Below are positions 1-5,154 of a DNA stretch of 6,698 bases, in pieces. Numbering within the stretch: the first letter of the stretch is position 1; every line of letters starts with the position of its first letter. The notes beneath the pieces were generated by a model, which was not told the DNA's origin, searched no databases, and saw only the letters and a list, made by a program, of their open reading frames with translations. Made by a program: the position numbers and the translations under genes. Origin of the DNA: an uncultured beta proteobacterium. Lineage in GTDB: Bacteria > Pseudomonadota > Gammaproteobacteria > Burkholderiales > Burkholderiaceae. The stretch is taken from assembly GCA_903944255.1 (NCBI GenBank), contig CAJARE010000015.1, positions 1 to 6,698 on the forward strand, read 5' to 3'.

Positions 1-309
1 GTGCCTGATATGTTTGTGAACCATGATTGCCATACATTCCTCTAATGAATTAGATGGCATCACAGTTAGAGGGTTCGCTGTCATTATTTTTGAAACCGTA
101 ACTTGTTTTGGATTATTGTTCGGCAACAGTACTTTTATAGCGCAATCCCCCTGTGAAACGATCCCCACTAAATTGCCATCATCAACGACTAAAATAGCCC
201 TTACGCGATGATCCCGCATCAGCATCAAGACATTTTCTACGCTATCAGCTGATCGGACAGAAAAAAGGGTGTTAGCTTTTTGCTCAATAACTTGTTTTAC
301 TGTTGTCAT
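1..309 (-). CDS. CBS-domain-pair protein, N-terminal part (cut by window start)
   Basis: Reading the minus strand from an ATG at 307-309 gives 103 open codons running off the window start. The product begins MTTVKQVIEQKANTLFSV. It shows a first CBS motif (about residues 10-60, with HRVRAILVVDDGNLVGIVS) and the start of a second (KIMTANPLTVMPSNSLEE, about residues 74-91). CBS pairs are cytoplasmic modules that usually bind adenine nucleotides and act as regulators; stand-alone proteins of this kind are typically about 140-150 residues, so roughly 40 residues are missing to the left. No convincing Shine-Dalgarno sequence precedes the ATG. A good sigma70-type promoter lies about 70 bases upstream. 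The gene is divergent from the DUF985 cupin gene. The family is certain; the ligand and partner are unknown. Confidence 0.92.
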   Translation of the reverse strand, partial: MTTVKQVIEQKANTLFSVRSADSVENVLMLMRDHRVRAILVVDDGNLVGIVSQGDCAIKVLLPNNNPKQVTVSKIMTANPLTVMPSNSLEECMAIMVHKHIRH

Positions 310-329
310 AAAATTAAAAAAATCTAGTA

Positions 330-337
330 GGGGGGGG
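330..337. repeat. G8 homopolymer in the leader of the CBS gene
   Basis: Eight consecutive G on the plus strand (C8 in the predicted CBS-gene transcript), between the predicted promoter and the start codon, about 20 bases upstream of the ATG. It is one of the few long homopolymers of G in the window and is a potential slippage site. Confidence 0.7.
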
Positions 338-374
338 TTTTTGATGCTGCATTATTTTTATTTGAATAGAGCAC

Positions 375-403
375 ATTATATTCTGAGCCGCTATCCCAAG
401 CAA
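375..403 (-). promoter_or_regulatory. sigma70-type promoter for the CBS gene
   Basis: On the minus strand TTGCTT (398-403) and a perfect TATAAT (375-380) are separated by exactly 17 bases. Transcription would start near 368, giving a leader of about 58 bases that contains the G8/C8 run at 330-337. This is read by eye from the consensus. Confidence 0.6.
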
Positions 404-430
404 TGCAAAATTATACGGTGGGCGAAATGA

Positions 431-495
431 ATAACTGCCCGAAGTTGGTTTTAGTGTTTCTTGGTGGCCCAGGGCGGAACCTACCGGGGCCTGGG
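431..495 (-). repeat. tRNA-3'-end/hairpin repeat, copy 1
   Basis: Plus strand: a hairpin relic (ACTGCCCGAAGTTGG at 433-447), then GTTTCTTGGTGGCCC at 456-470, then GGGCGGAACCTACC and GGGGCC. The minus strand ends in a tRNA-like GGGCC-ACCA. Outer bases CCCAGG (468-473) and CCTGGG (490-495) form a perfect 6-base inverted repeat. The hairpin shares the ACTGCCCGAAG variant with copy 3, and its stem is largely broken. It lies between two divergent genes (CBS and DUF985), where neither gene needs a terminator. Confidence 0.75.
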
Positions 496-579
496 ATACC
501 GAGATCTTAATATGTATATGGAATAAACTCGGGCCAATATAAACCAAGCTGATTGACAATACAAAAGGTAAGAGCATTC

Positions 580-1071
580 ATGCAAGACACTCGCACCATC
601 ATCGACGCCCTTCATCTTGAACCGCATCCAGAAGGCGGCTTTTACAAAGAAATGTATCGATCGGACATAGTAGTTAACGATTTAAAAGGTTCCGTCAATA
701 AAAGCGCCCACACCAGCATCTACTATCTGCTTTCAGGAAAAGATTTTTCGGCTTGGCACCGAATTAAATCAGATGAAACGTGGTACTTTCACCTTGGATG
801 TGATGTGCTCATTTATTTTTTTGATGAAAATAAATTGCTACATACTTTACAAGTAGGAATGGCATCAAAGAATTTACAGGCCACCATTCCTGCTCATACT
901 TGGTTCGCAGCAAAGCCTCTAAGCGAAAATGCTTTCTGCCTGTTGAGCTGTGCCGTAGCCCCTGGTTTTGAATTTGATGACTTTGAAATTGCGAGGCGTG
1001 AAGATTTATTAAAGCAATTTGGCACAACGACTGAGCATATTCAAATTATTGAAGCGCTCACACGGGCATAG
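580..1071 (+). CDS. DUF985 (Cupin_5) family cupin protein
   Basis: A 163-residue product that matches the DUF985/Cupin_5 family across its length, a single small cytoplasmic beta-barrel. Visible family motifs are PHPEGGFYKE (residues 15-24) and FSAWHRIKSDETWYFHLG (56-73), which supplies the likely metal-site residues His60, Glu66 and His71, plus VAPGFEFDDFEI near the C terminus. The chosen ATG has AAAGGT 10 bases upstream. An in-frame TTG at 553 would add nine residues that lie outside the family motif, so it was not used. The reaction catalysed is not established for this family. The gene is alone on the plus strand and converges on the DUF2165 gene 47 bases away. A possible TATAAA box sits at 538-543 without a good -35 partner. 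Confidence 0.93.
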   Translation: MQDTRTIIDALHLEPHPEGGFYKEMYRSDIVVNDLKGSVNKSAHTSIYYLLSGKDFSAWHRIKSDETWYFHLGCDVLIYFFDENKLLHTLQVGMASKNLQATIPAHTWFAAKPLSENAFCLLSCAVAPGFEFDDFEIARREDLLKQFGTTTEHIQIIEALTRA

Positions 1072-1118
1072 CCTTGGCCCATCACAGCAAATATGACTGG
1101 GACCTAAGATGCCCGAGT

Positions 1119-1619
1119 CTATTTCTGATCGTTTTCAGATTCAGGCATTGCGGTAAATAGTAATGTAAACATTATTATTACAACAAACCGAAAAGCTGCT
1201 TCTACACCATTCCACTTCTCAGATTGCCACATACAAAACCATTCGCCACCAACAACAATAAAACCAAAAAACCATAGTAAAAAACCAGCTAGACAGCCAA
1301 GATAAACCCAATTCTTGGCCCTATTAAATGCGACAGGGGAATGAATATTTTTGAGTAGGCCAATAGCACCTATGAGCAACAGAGCTCCTGTTAAAAATTC
1401 GGCAAATATGATTAGTCCATAAGCAAGACTCCAAATGAAGGGGTCGAGAATGGCTCGGTGCTTCAAAGAATTGTCTGGAAAAACGGTATCCATAGAAAGT
1501 GTGTGCTGAACAAAAGCGTAATTGGAGCCATAGTCCATCACATTATTCAAGCAGACTAAAAGAGCGAAAATCGCAAGTGAAAAACAAACAATGGATTTAC
1601 ACACCCGAAGAATGTTCAT
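1119..1619 (-). CDS. DUF2165 family small integral membrane protein
   Basis: A 166-residue inner-membrane protein of the DUF2165 family. Four hydrophobic segments are visible, at about residues 8-25, 62-88, 104-124 and 141-158. Family hallmarks include NNVMDYGSNYAFVQH (25-39) in the first loop, which continues to MDTVFP, and the Trp-rich GGEWFCMWQSEKWNG (124-138) between helices 3 and 4. Length is normal for the family and no function is established. The start is the ATG at 1617-1619, giving a short positively charged N terminus before helix 1; a Shine-Dalgarno sequence is weak or absent. It is convergent with the DUF985 gene and divergent from the two-domain cupin gene, with repeat copy 2 between the two divergent starts. 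Confidence 0.93.
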   Translation of the reverse strand: MNILRVCKSIVCFSLAIFALLVCLNNVMDYGSNYAFVQHTLSMDTVFPDNSLKHRAILDPFIWSLAYGLIIFAEFLTGALLLIGAIGLLKNIHSPVAFNRAKNWVYLGCLAGFLLWFFGFIVVGGEWFCMWQSEKWNGVEAAFRFVVIIMFTLLFTAMPESENDQK

Positions 1620-1678
1620 CTCAGAAAGCTCTATAAAAAATCAATAGCACCCATTCTACGTCTCAAACGATGCAGATG

Positions 1679-1722
1679 AAAACCATCCCGAAGGTGGTTT
1701 TGGTTGGAATAGGCCAGGGCCT
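1679..1722 (-). repeat. tRNA-3'-end/hairpin repeat, copy 2 (internally deleted)
   Basis: The hairpin half is well kept: AAAACCA, a bulged T, CC, loop CGAA, GGTGGTTTT at 1679-1701, which on the minus strand is a stem closed by a TTCG loop. The tRNA-like half is shortened: the acceptor/CCA part is gone and only GGTTGGAATAGGCCAGGGCC (1702-1721) remains, matching the inner T-arm and GGGCC end of other copies. It sits between two divergent genes. Confidence 0.68.
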
Positions 1723-1777
1723 TAGGAGATTGGGTCCTATTTCGAGTAAGCTGGTGGCTTTCTATGCGAACGTCTAA

Positions 1778-2443
1778 ATGAATATTAATTCCGATTTGAC
1801 TCAGAAGGCAGTTATTAATACCTTGGATTTAGACTGGAGTCTCTCGCCCGTACAAGGCATCGAGAGAAAATATCTTGATCGAATTGGCGATGAAGTTGCG
1901 CGAGCCAGCTCACTGGTTAAATACGCCCCCCAATCATCTTTCGCTGAACATATCCATGGTGGTGGCGAAGAAATACTCGTTCTTGAAGGCACATTTTCTG
2001 ATGAGAATGGTGACTATTCCGCCGGTACCTATATTCGCAACCCACCCAATAGCAAGCATGTTCCATACTCAAAAGAGGGCTGCGTCTTATTTGTAAAGCT
2101 AAGGCAATTTAATGCCCAAGATGATTCAATAGTCAGAATAGATACAACTATAGCCCCATGGCACCCTGGCTTAGTCCCAGGTCTATCCGTAATGCCACTT
2201 CATGAATTTGATGGCGTTGGAACAGCTTTAGTTCACTGGGCACCAAATACAATTTTTAATCCTCATGTTCATCCCGGCGGAGAAGAAATATTTGTTCTCA
2301 AAGGGGTATTTCATGATGAGCATGGTTCATATCCCGCCGGAACGTGGATAAGAAGCCCTCGATATAGCAAACACGCACCCTTCACCAAATCAGAGGGCGC
2401 ACTTATCTATGTAAAAACCGGCCATCTCAATCATCCACTTTGA
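1778..2443 (+). CDS. Two-domain ChrR-like cupin protein
   Basis: A 221-residue soluble protein made of two tandem cupin domains of the ChrR-like (Cupin_7) type. Domain 1 (about 15-110) carries HIHGGGEEILVLEG (58-71) and His94; domain 2 (about 120-217) carries HVHPGGEEIFVLKG (163-176) and His199. In each domain the two His, a Glu and the later His form a complete metal site. The domains share the pattern GGEE-VL-G-F-DE-G-Y-AGT-IR-P--SKH-P, so they arose by duplication. Relatives include the C-terminal domain of the anti-sigma factor ChrR, but the zinc-binding anti-sigma domain is absent and no sigma factor gene is nearby, so a role in oxidative-stress sensing or in metal-dependent dioxygenase chemistry is only possible. 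The ATG at 1778 has no clear Shine-Dalgarno sequence. Repeat copies 2 and 3 flank the gene. Confidence 0.93.
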   Translation: MNINSDLTQKAVINTLDLDWSLSPVQGIERKYLDRIGDEVARASSLVKYAPQSSFAEHIHGGGEEILVLEGTFSDENGDYSAGTYIRNPPNSKHVPYSKEGCVLFVKLRQFNAQDDSIVRIDTTIAPWHPGLVPGLSVMPLHEFDGVGTALVHWAPNTIFNPHVHPGGEEIFVLKGVFHDEHGSYPAGTWIRSPRYSKHAPFTKSEGALIYVKTGHLNHPL

Positions 2444-2450
2444 TTAAATA

Positions 2451-2512
2451 AAAAACTGCCCGAAGCTAGTGTTGATGTTTCTTAGTGGTCCGGGGCAGAA
2501 TTGACCAGGGCC
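2451..2512 (-). repeat. tRNA-3'-end/hairpin repeat, copy 3
   Basis: Plus strand: AAAAACTGCCCGAAGCTAG (hairpin relic sharing the copy-1 variant), then GTTTCTTAGTGGTCC (2478-2492) and GGGGCAGAATTGACCAGGGCC. The minus strand reads as GGCCC, a T-loop-like TCAATT, then GGACC-ACTA in place of GGGCC-ACCA. It lies between two converging genes, 7 bases past the cupin stop codon and 17 bases past the stop codon of the Rap1a-like gene. Confidence 0.75.
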
Positions 2513-2529
2513 GAGAATATTTAAGCCTA

Positions 2530-2823
2530 CTAAGCTGAACACGGCCACTGTTGAACTAGAGCATCAAAGACAAGAGAGGCAAAAGCTTCATTCATTCTAT
2601 TTGGTTGCGAGGCAATATAATTTTTTACGACTTGAGCACGCTCTTGAATGTCAATACTTTGGGGGACACAAATTATTTTGTCGTAATGAGCATTATCTTC
2701 AACGCCTAAAATAATCCCAATGCATAATCCATGATCAAAATTTTGTTCTTTTACTTTACCATCTGCTATCGCACTACATACCAGGTTGAATCTTGCTGCA
2801 GTTAGATCAGACATACCATCCAT
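2530..2823 (-). CDS. Rap1a/Tai-like small protein lacking a signal peptide
   Basis: A 97-residue product resembling the Rap1a/Tai immunity-protein domain, with the family pattern LCIGIILGVED (33-43), IICVP (50-54), VVKNYIASQPNRMNE (65-79) and a terminal ALVQQWPC (88-95). Cys16, Cys34, Cys52 and Cys95 could form two disulfides, as expected of a periplasmic protein. The start at ATG 2821-2823 is chosen because a strong AGGAG (2832-2836) lies 8 bases upstream; an in-frame TTG at 2860-2862 would give 110 residues. Neither start gives a signal peptide, although a signal-like sequence lies just upstream in a shifted frame. Tai proteins protect against type VI amidase effectors, but no effector or secretion gene is here, and many members of this domain family have no known role. 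Family assignment is from pattern memory. Confidence 0.8.
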   Translation of the reverse strand: MDGMSDLTAARFNLVCSAIADGKVKEQNFDHGLCIGIILGVEDNAHYDKIICVPQSIDIQERAQVVKNYIASQPNRMNEAFASLVFDALVQQWPCSA

Positions 2824-2905
2824 ATTCAATTCTCCTAGCGCCCAAGATAGGCTTATCTGCAATAATGCAAAGGGTACGTAAAAACTTTACTACTGAGTTT
2901 CGCAT
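2824..2905 (-). pseudogene. Frame-broken signal peptide region of the Rap1a-like gene
   Basis: From ATG 2903-2905 the minus strand encodes MRNSVVKFLR, a typical basic n-region of a signal peptide. From about 2876 a different frame, which is the frame of the downstream gene, encodes PFALLQISLSWALGE, a typical hydrophobic core and cleavage region. The two frames differ by one base (43 bases between ATG 2905 and TTG 2862), so removing a single base near 2874-2880 would restore an exported precursor. The inference is a one-base insertion in the ancestral start region, with translation now starting at the internal AGGAG/ATG. Confidence 0.45.
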
Positions 2906-2915
2906 TCATATATGA

Positions 2916-2950
2916 AGTGCTTAGTGGCCAGGGGCGGAATCGACCAGACC
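2916..2950 (-). repeat. tRNA-3'-end repeat, copy 4 (hairpin missing)
   Basis: Plus strand: TGCTTAGTGGCCAGGGGCGG then AATCGACCAGACC. The minus strand reads GGTCGATTCCGCCCCTGGCC-ACTA, close to a tRNA T-arm plus acceptor strand. The hairpin present in the other copies is replaced by unrelated sequence upstream of the Rap1a-like gene. It starts 15 bases past the stop codon of the patatin-like gene. Confidence 0.7.
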
Positions 2951-2964
2951 CATAGATGCTAATC

Positions 2965-4071
2965 TTATCCCCAGAATGCTTTGATTTTTGGTGCTTCAAT
3001 TTTTGATCGATCATAGCCTGTTCGTAATGCGCCAGCAATTTGCTTTGGATCAAGCAAGTCAAGGCCTTTGGGAGTGCCAGCAACGATCCACTTTACTTTT
3101 GTACCAGTAGCCTTAATATCTTCAATATTTTGAGCGATGGGATGCGGAATGGTAGTGAGAATTGCGCCCGTCACCCCATCCGTCAATGTGATGATGAGCG
3201 CTCTCTTGGAGCCTGCCACCAAATCTACATGGGCGGGATTAGAACAAATTCCCCCATCCATCACATACCGCTGCCCCAATAGTGTGGGTCCAGCTACCCC
3301 TGGTAATGAGCTACTTGCCGCCGCACCATGCGCCAAGGGAATGCTATTCTTTCTGGCGGTTTGTTGTCCCACAACAATACGCTCGCCCGTATAGCAATCA
3401 ATTCCCGTTGTGTACATCCGACTGGTCGGCCAATTTTTTTTGCTATCGCCCGTTAGCAATGCGGCTACCTTTTCAAGCTGGTCACCATTCAATTTATTGT
3501 TAGCTGCCAAAGCTGCGTTACCTATTATCTTGCGCGTCTCTATGCTGCCATCTGTTGCGCTCATATTAATTTGATCGGCCCTTATCTGACTTATATTGGG
3601 CTTTGTTAAGGGCGCTATCTTGGCAAAAATCTCGGGAAACTTCCCAAAAAAATCAAACTCGGTGCGTAAGCGACTAAATTCGCCCGAGAGTAGTGACGAA
3701 CCCATATATGACCCAGCCGAAGTGCCAACAACCATTTCGGGAAGGCGGACCATATCCAAGCCCGCCTCAATCAGGCCATGAAAGAAGCCGCAATACCATG
3801 CGATGTAATACTCTCCACCGCCACCAAGCACCATCGTACGATCCAAGCCTTTCGCAAAGCTTGAAATCATGGGCTTAGTGGCGATTGGTATTGCTAGGCC
3901 ATCATCGGCAAATAATTGATGAGATATCTCATTTGCCCTAGTTTGAATAGTTGGCTTTGGAGATGTTGATTGTGCTTTAGCAGAATCAATCACAATTCCG
4001 GAGGCGCCAGCAATAGCGAGAGAGCCGGCAGCAGAAGTTTTCAAGAAGTTACGGCGTGAAGATTGCGTCAT
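2965..4071 (-). CDS. Tat-exported patatin-like phospholipase
   Basis: A 368-residue patatin-family lipid acyl hydrolase. The N terminus has a full twin-arginine motif, SRRNFLK (residues 5-11), a hydrophobic stretch and an AKA-Q cleavage site (31-34), so the folded enzyme should reach the periplasm through Tat. The catalytic parts are all present: oxyanion loop GGGGEYY (83-89), nucleophile elbow GTSAGS (116-121; Ser118), and the DGG motif (272-274; Asp272) that completes the Ser-Asp dyad. Substrate is not predictable from sequence; phospholipid or lipid-ester hydrolysis is typical of the family. ATG 4069-4071 is preceded by GGAG with 5 bases spacing. The gene is divergent from the GlpM-like gene, with repeat copy 5 between them, and copy 4 follows its stop codon. 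It appears intact. Confidence 0.93.
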   Translation of the reverse strand: MTQSSRRNFLKTSAAGSLAIAGASGIVIDSAKAQSTSPKPTIQTRANEISHQLFADDGLAIPIATKPMISSFAKGLDRTMVLGGGGEYYIAWYCGFFHGLIEAGLDMVRLPEMVVGTSAGSYMGSSLLSGEFSRLRTEFDFFGKFPEIFAKIAPLTKPNISQIRADQINMSATDGSIETRKIIGNAALAANNKLNGDQLEKVAALLTGDSKKNWPTSRMYTTGIDCYTGERIVVGQQTARKNSIPLAHGAAASSSLPGVAGPTLLGQRYVMDGGICSNPAHVDLVAGSKRALIITLTDGVTGAILTTIPHPIAQNIEDIKATGTKVKWIVAGTPKGLDLLDPKQIAGALRTGYDRSKIEAPKIKAFWG

Positions 4072-4096
4072 ATCGACTCCATTGATAATTAATCAA

Positions 4097-4105
4097 TTTA
4101 TAGCA
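4097..4105 (-). promoter_or_regulatory. Extended -10 promoter element for the patatin-like gene
   Basis: The minus strand reads TGC-TATAAA, an extended -10 (TGn plus a 5/6 match to TATAAT), about 26 bases upstream of the ATG. No good -35 is present, which is usual for extended -10 promoters. The element lies just downstream, in the direction of patatin transcription, of repeat copy 5. Confidence 0.45.
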
Positions 4106-4117
4106 GATCCCCAAAAT

Positions 4118-4195
4118 AAAACCGCCCCAAGGTAGTTTTGGTTTTTCTTAGTGGCCGGCGCGAAACCAAACCTCCGATACGAGAATGTCGAATCC
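4118..4195 (-). repeat. tRNA-3'-half/hairpin repeat, copy 5 (longest tRNA remnant)
   Basis: Plus strand: hairpin relic AAAACCGCCCCAAGGTAGTTTT with a partly paired stem, then TTTCTTAGTGGCCGG (4142-4156) and further tRNA-like sequence to 4195. On the minus strand the order is GGATT (anticodon stem), TCTCGTATCGG (variable region), GAGGTTTGGTTTCGC (T-arm), then CGGCC-ACTA. Compared by memory with the tRNA-Phe 3' half, 17 of 22 positions from GGATT to TCGG agree. The anticodon loop is altered and the 5' half is absent, so it cannot be a working tRNA. It lies between the divergent patatin-like and GlpM-like genes. Confidence 0.72.
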
Positions 4196-4209
4196 AAAGC
4201 GTAACTACC

Positions 4210-4215
4210 TATAAT
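4210..4215 (+). promoter_or_regulatory. TATAAT box directly before the GTG start (possible leaderless mRNA)
   Basis: A perfect TATAAT ends 6 bases before the GTG at 4222, so a transcript starting 7 bases downstream would begin at the start codon itself. The -35 region is weak (TGTCGA at 4186-4191), and no Shine-Dalgarno sequence precedes the GTG, which fits a leaderless message. Position and consensus were read by eye. Confidence 0.4.
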
Positions 4216-4221
4216 CACACA

Positions 4222-5013
4222 GTGCTGCTTATTCTTAAACTCACTATAGTTCCCCTCTTTATTGGCTTAATTACCTTAGTAGGTCGTAAATGGGGTTCTA
4301 GCGTTGCGGGATTAATAGGTGCTTTTCCAGTTGTAGCGGGGCCCATTATTATTTTCATTGCGCTTGAACAAGGTTCTGAATTTGCTGCTTTAACCTCTAT
4401 ATCTGCAATCTCCGCTACAGCCTGCCTACTTATTTTTGGATTGGCTTACTCTTGGGCATGTATTCGTTTGAGTTGGATCTTCGCCTTACTTTATGCGCTG
4501 GTAGCATGGCTCATTTTGGCGCTTGCTTTGGCCATGACTACACCAAGTCTTGGTATTGCATTGTTGATCGCCATTAGTTCGCTAATAATGACGCCGCTTC
4601 TTCTGCCTCGCATAAAACCGACTGCTCCACCAAAGACTAAATTACACGATCTTCCTTGGCGCATGTTGGTTGGCGCTTTGTTAACTTTCTCTGTTACCAC
4701 TTTGGCTGGAGCTTTAGGTGAGGTTTGGAGTGGGATCCTTGCGGTTTTTCCAGTCATTGGACTAGTCCTCGCTGTATTTACTCACACTACATTAGGGCCC
4801 ACTCATGTCACACAGGTTTACCGTGGAATGGTCAAGGGTCTATATTCTTTCGTGGCATTCTTTTTAACCCTAACGCTTTTACTGCCAAAGGCTTCTATTC
4901 TGCTAGCAGTTCTATCCTCGGCTGTAGTGGCAATTGTTACGCAAGTCATCCTTCAATTTATTGCTAGGTCAATTACAAAAAACCAAGTGGTCAAGCCTCC
5001 TGCAACTAGATGA
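4222..5013 (+). CDS. GlpM-like membrane protein with two internal repeats
   Basis: A 263-residue, strongly hydrophobic inner-membrane protein with about eight predicted helices. It has two related halves: GRKWGSSVAGLIGAFPVVAG (residues 21-40) and GEVWSGILAVFPVIG (166-180), about 140 residues apart and separated by a polar loop (PRIKPTAPPKTKLHDLPWR, 129-147). The G-L-x-x-x-F-P motif after the first helix resembles GlpM of gamma-proteobacteria, a protein of roughly 110 residues, so this may be a fused double version; the assignment is tentative and transport is not shown. The frame is open from a TTG at 4138, but that stretch lies inside repeat copy 5 and encodes an unlikely charged leader, so GTG 4222, which starts directly at helix 1, is preferred. 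It converges on the Bug receptor gene. Confidence 0.85.
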   Translation: MLLILKLTIVPLFIGLITLVGRKWGSSVAGLIGAFPVVAGPIIIFIALEQGSEFAALTSISAISATACLLIFGLAYSWACIRLSWIFALLYALVAWLILALALAMTTPSLGIALLIAISSLIMTPLLLPRIKPTAPPKTKLHDLPWRMLVGALLTFSVTTLAGALGEVWSGILAVFPVIGLVLAVFTHTTLGPTHVTQVYRGMVKGLYSFVAFFLTLTLLLPKASILLAVLSSAVVAIVTQVILQFIARSITKNQVVKPPATR

Positions 5014-5154
5014 TCTTCTTGATTGAGCCATCCTAGTTAACAGAAGTCCAAATGAAAAAACCTCACCTCCACCTCAGCCATGCAGCCACCAGCAGAATCA
5101 AAACGATCAATGCTGGCTTTAGAGTGCGGCATGACTAAGGGGTCAATTCGATTC

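Noticed and set aside
314..577. An 87-residue minus-strand reading frame.
   Set aside because: It runs through the CBS promoter, the G8 run and repeat copy 1, has low-complexity ends and shows no family motif.
553..582. Perfect TTGACA (553-558) as a -35 box for the DUF985 gene.
   Set aside because: A -10 at normal spacing would fall at 576-581, where ATTCAT overlaps the start codon and matches poorly.
1072..1118. A seventh repeat copy or terminator between the DUF985 and DUF2165 genes.
   Set aside because: GGCCCA and TGGGACC could pair with a bulge over a long loop, but there is no T-tract and no CCA or T-arm similarity.
4118..4200. A complete tRNA gene on the minus strand.
   Set aside because: Only the 3' half is present; there is no D-arm or 5' acceptor strand and the anticodon loop is altered.
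5037..5132. A 31-residue minus-strand frame (MPHSKASIDRF...) downstream of the Bug gene.
   Set aside because: It is too short, has no clear ribosome site and no recognisable motif. The 5014-5154 interval otherwise shows only a weak CCAGCA/TGCTGG inverted repeat with a long loop, not a convincing terminator.
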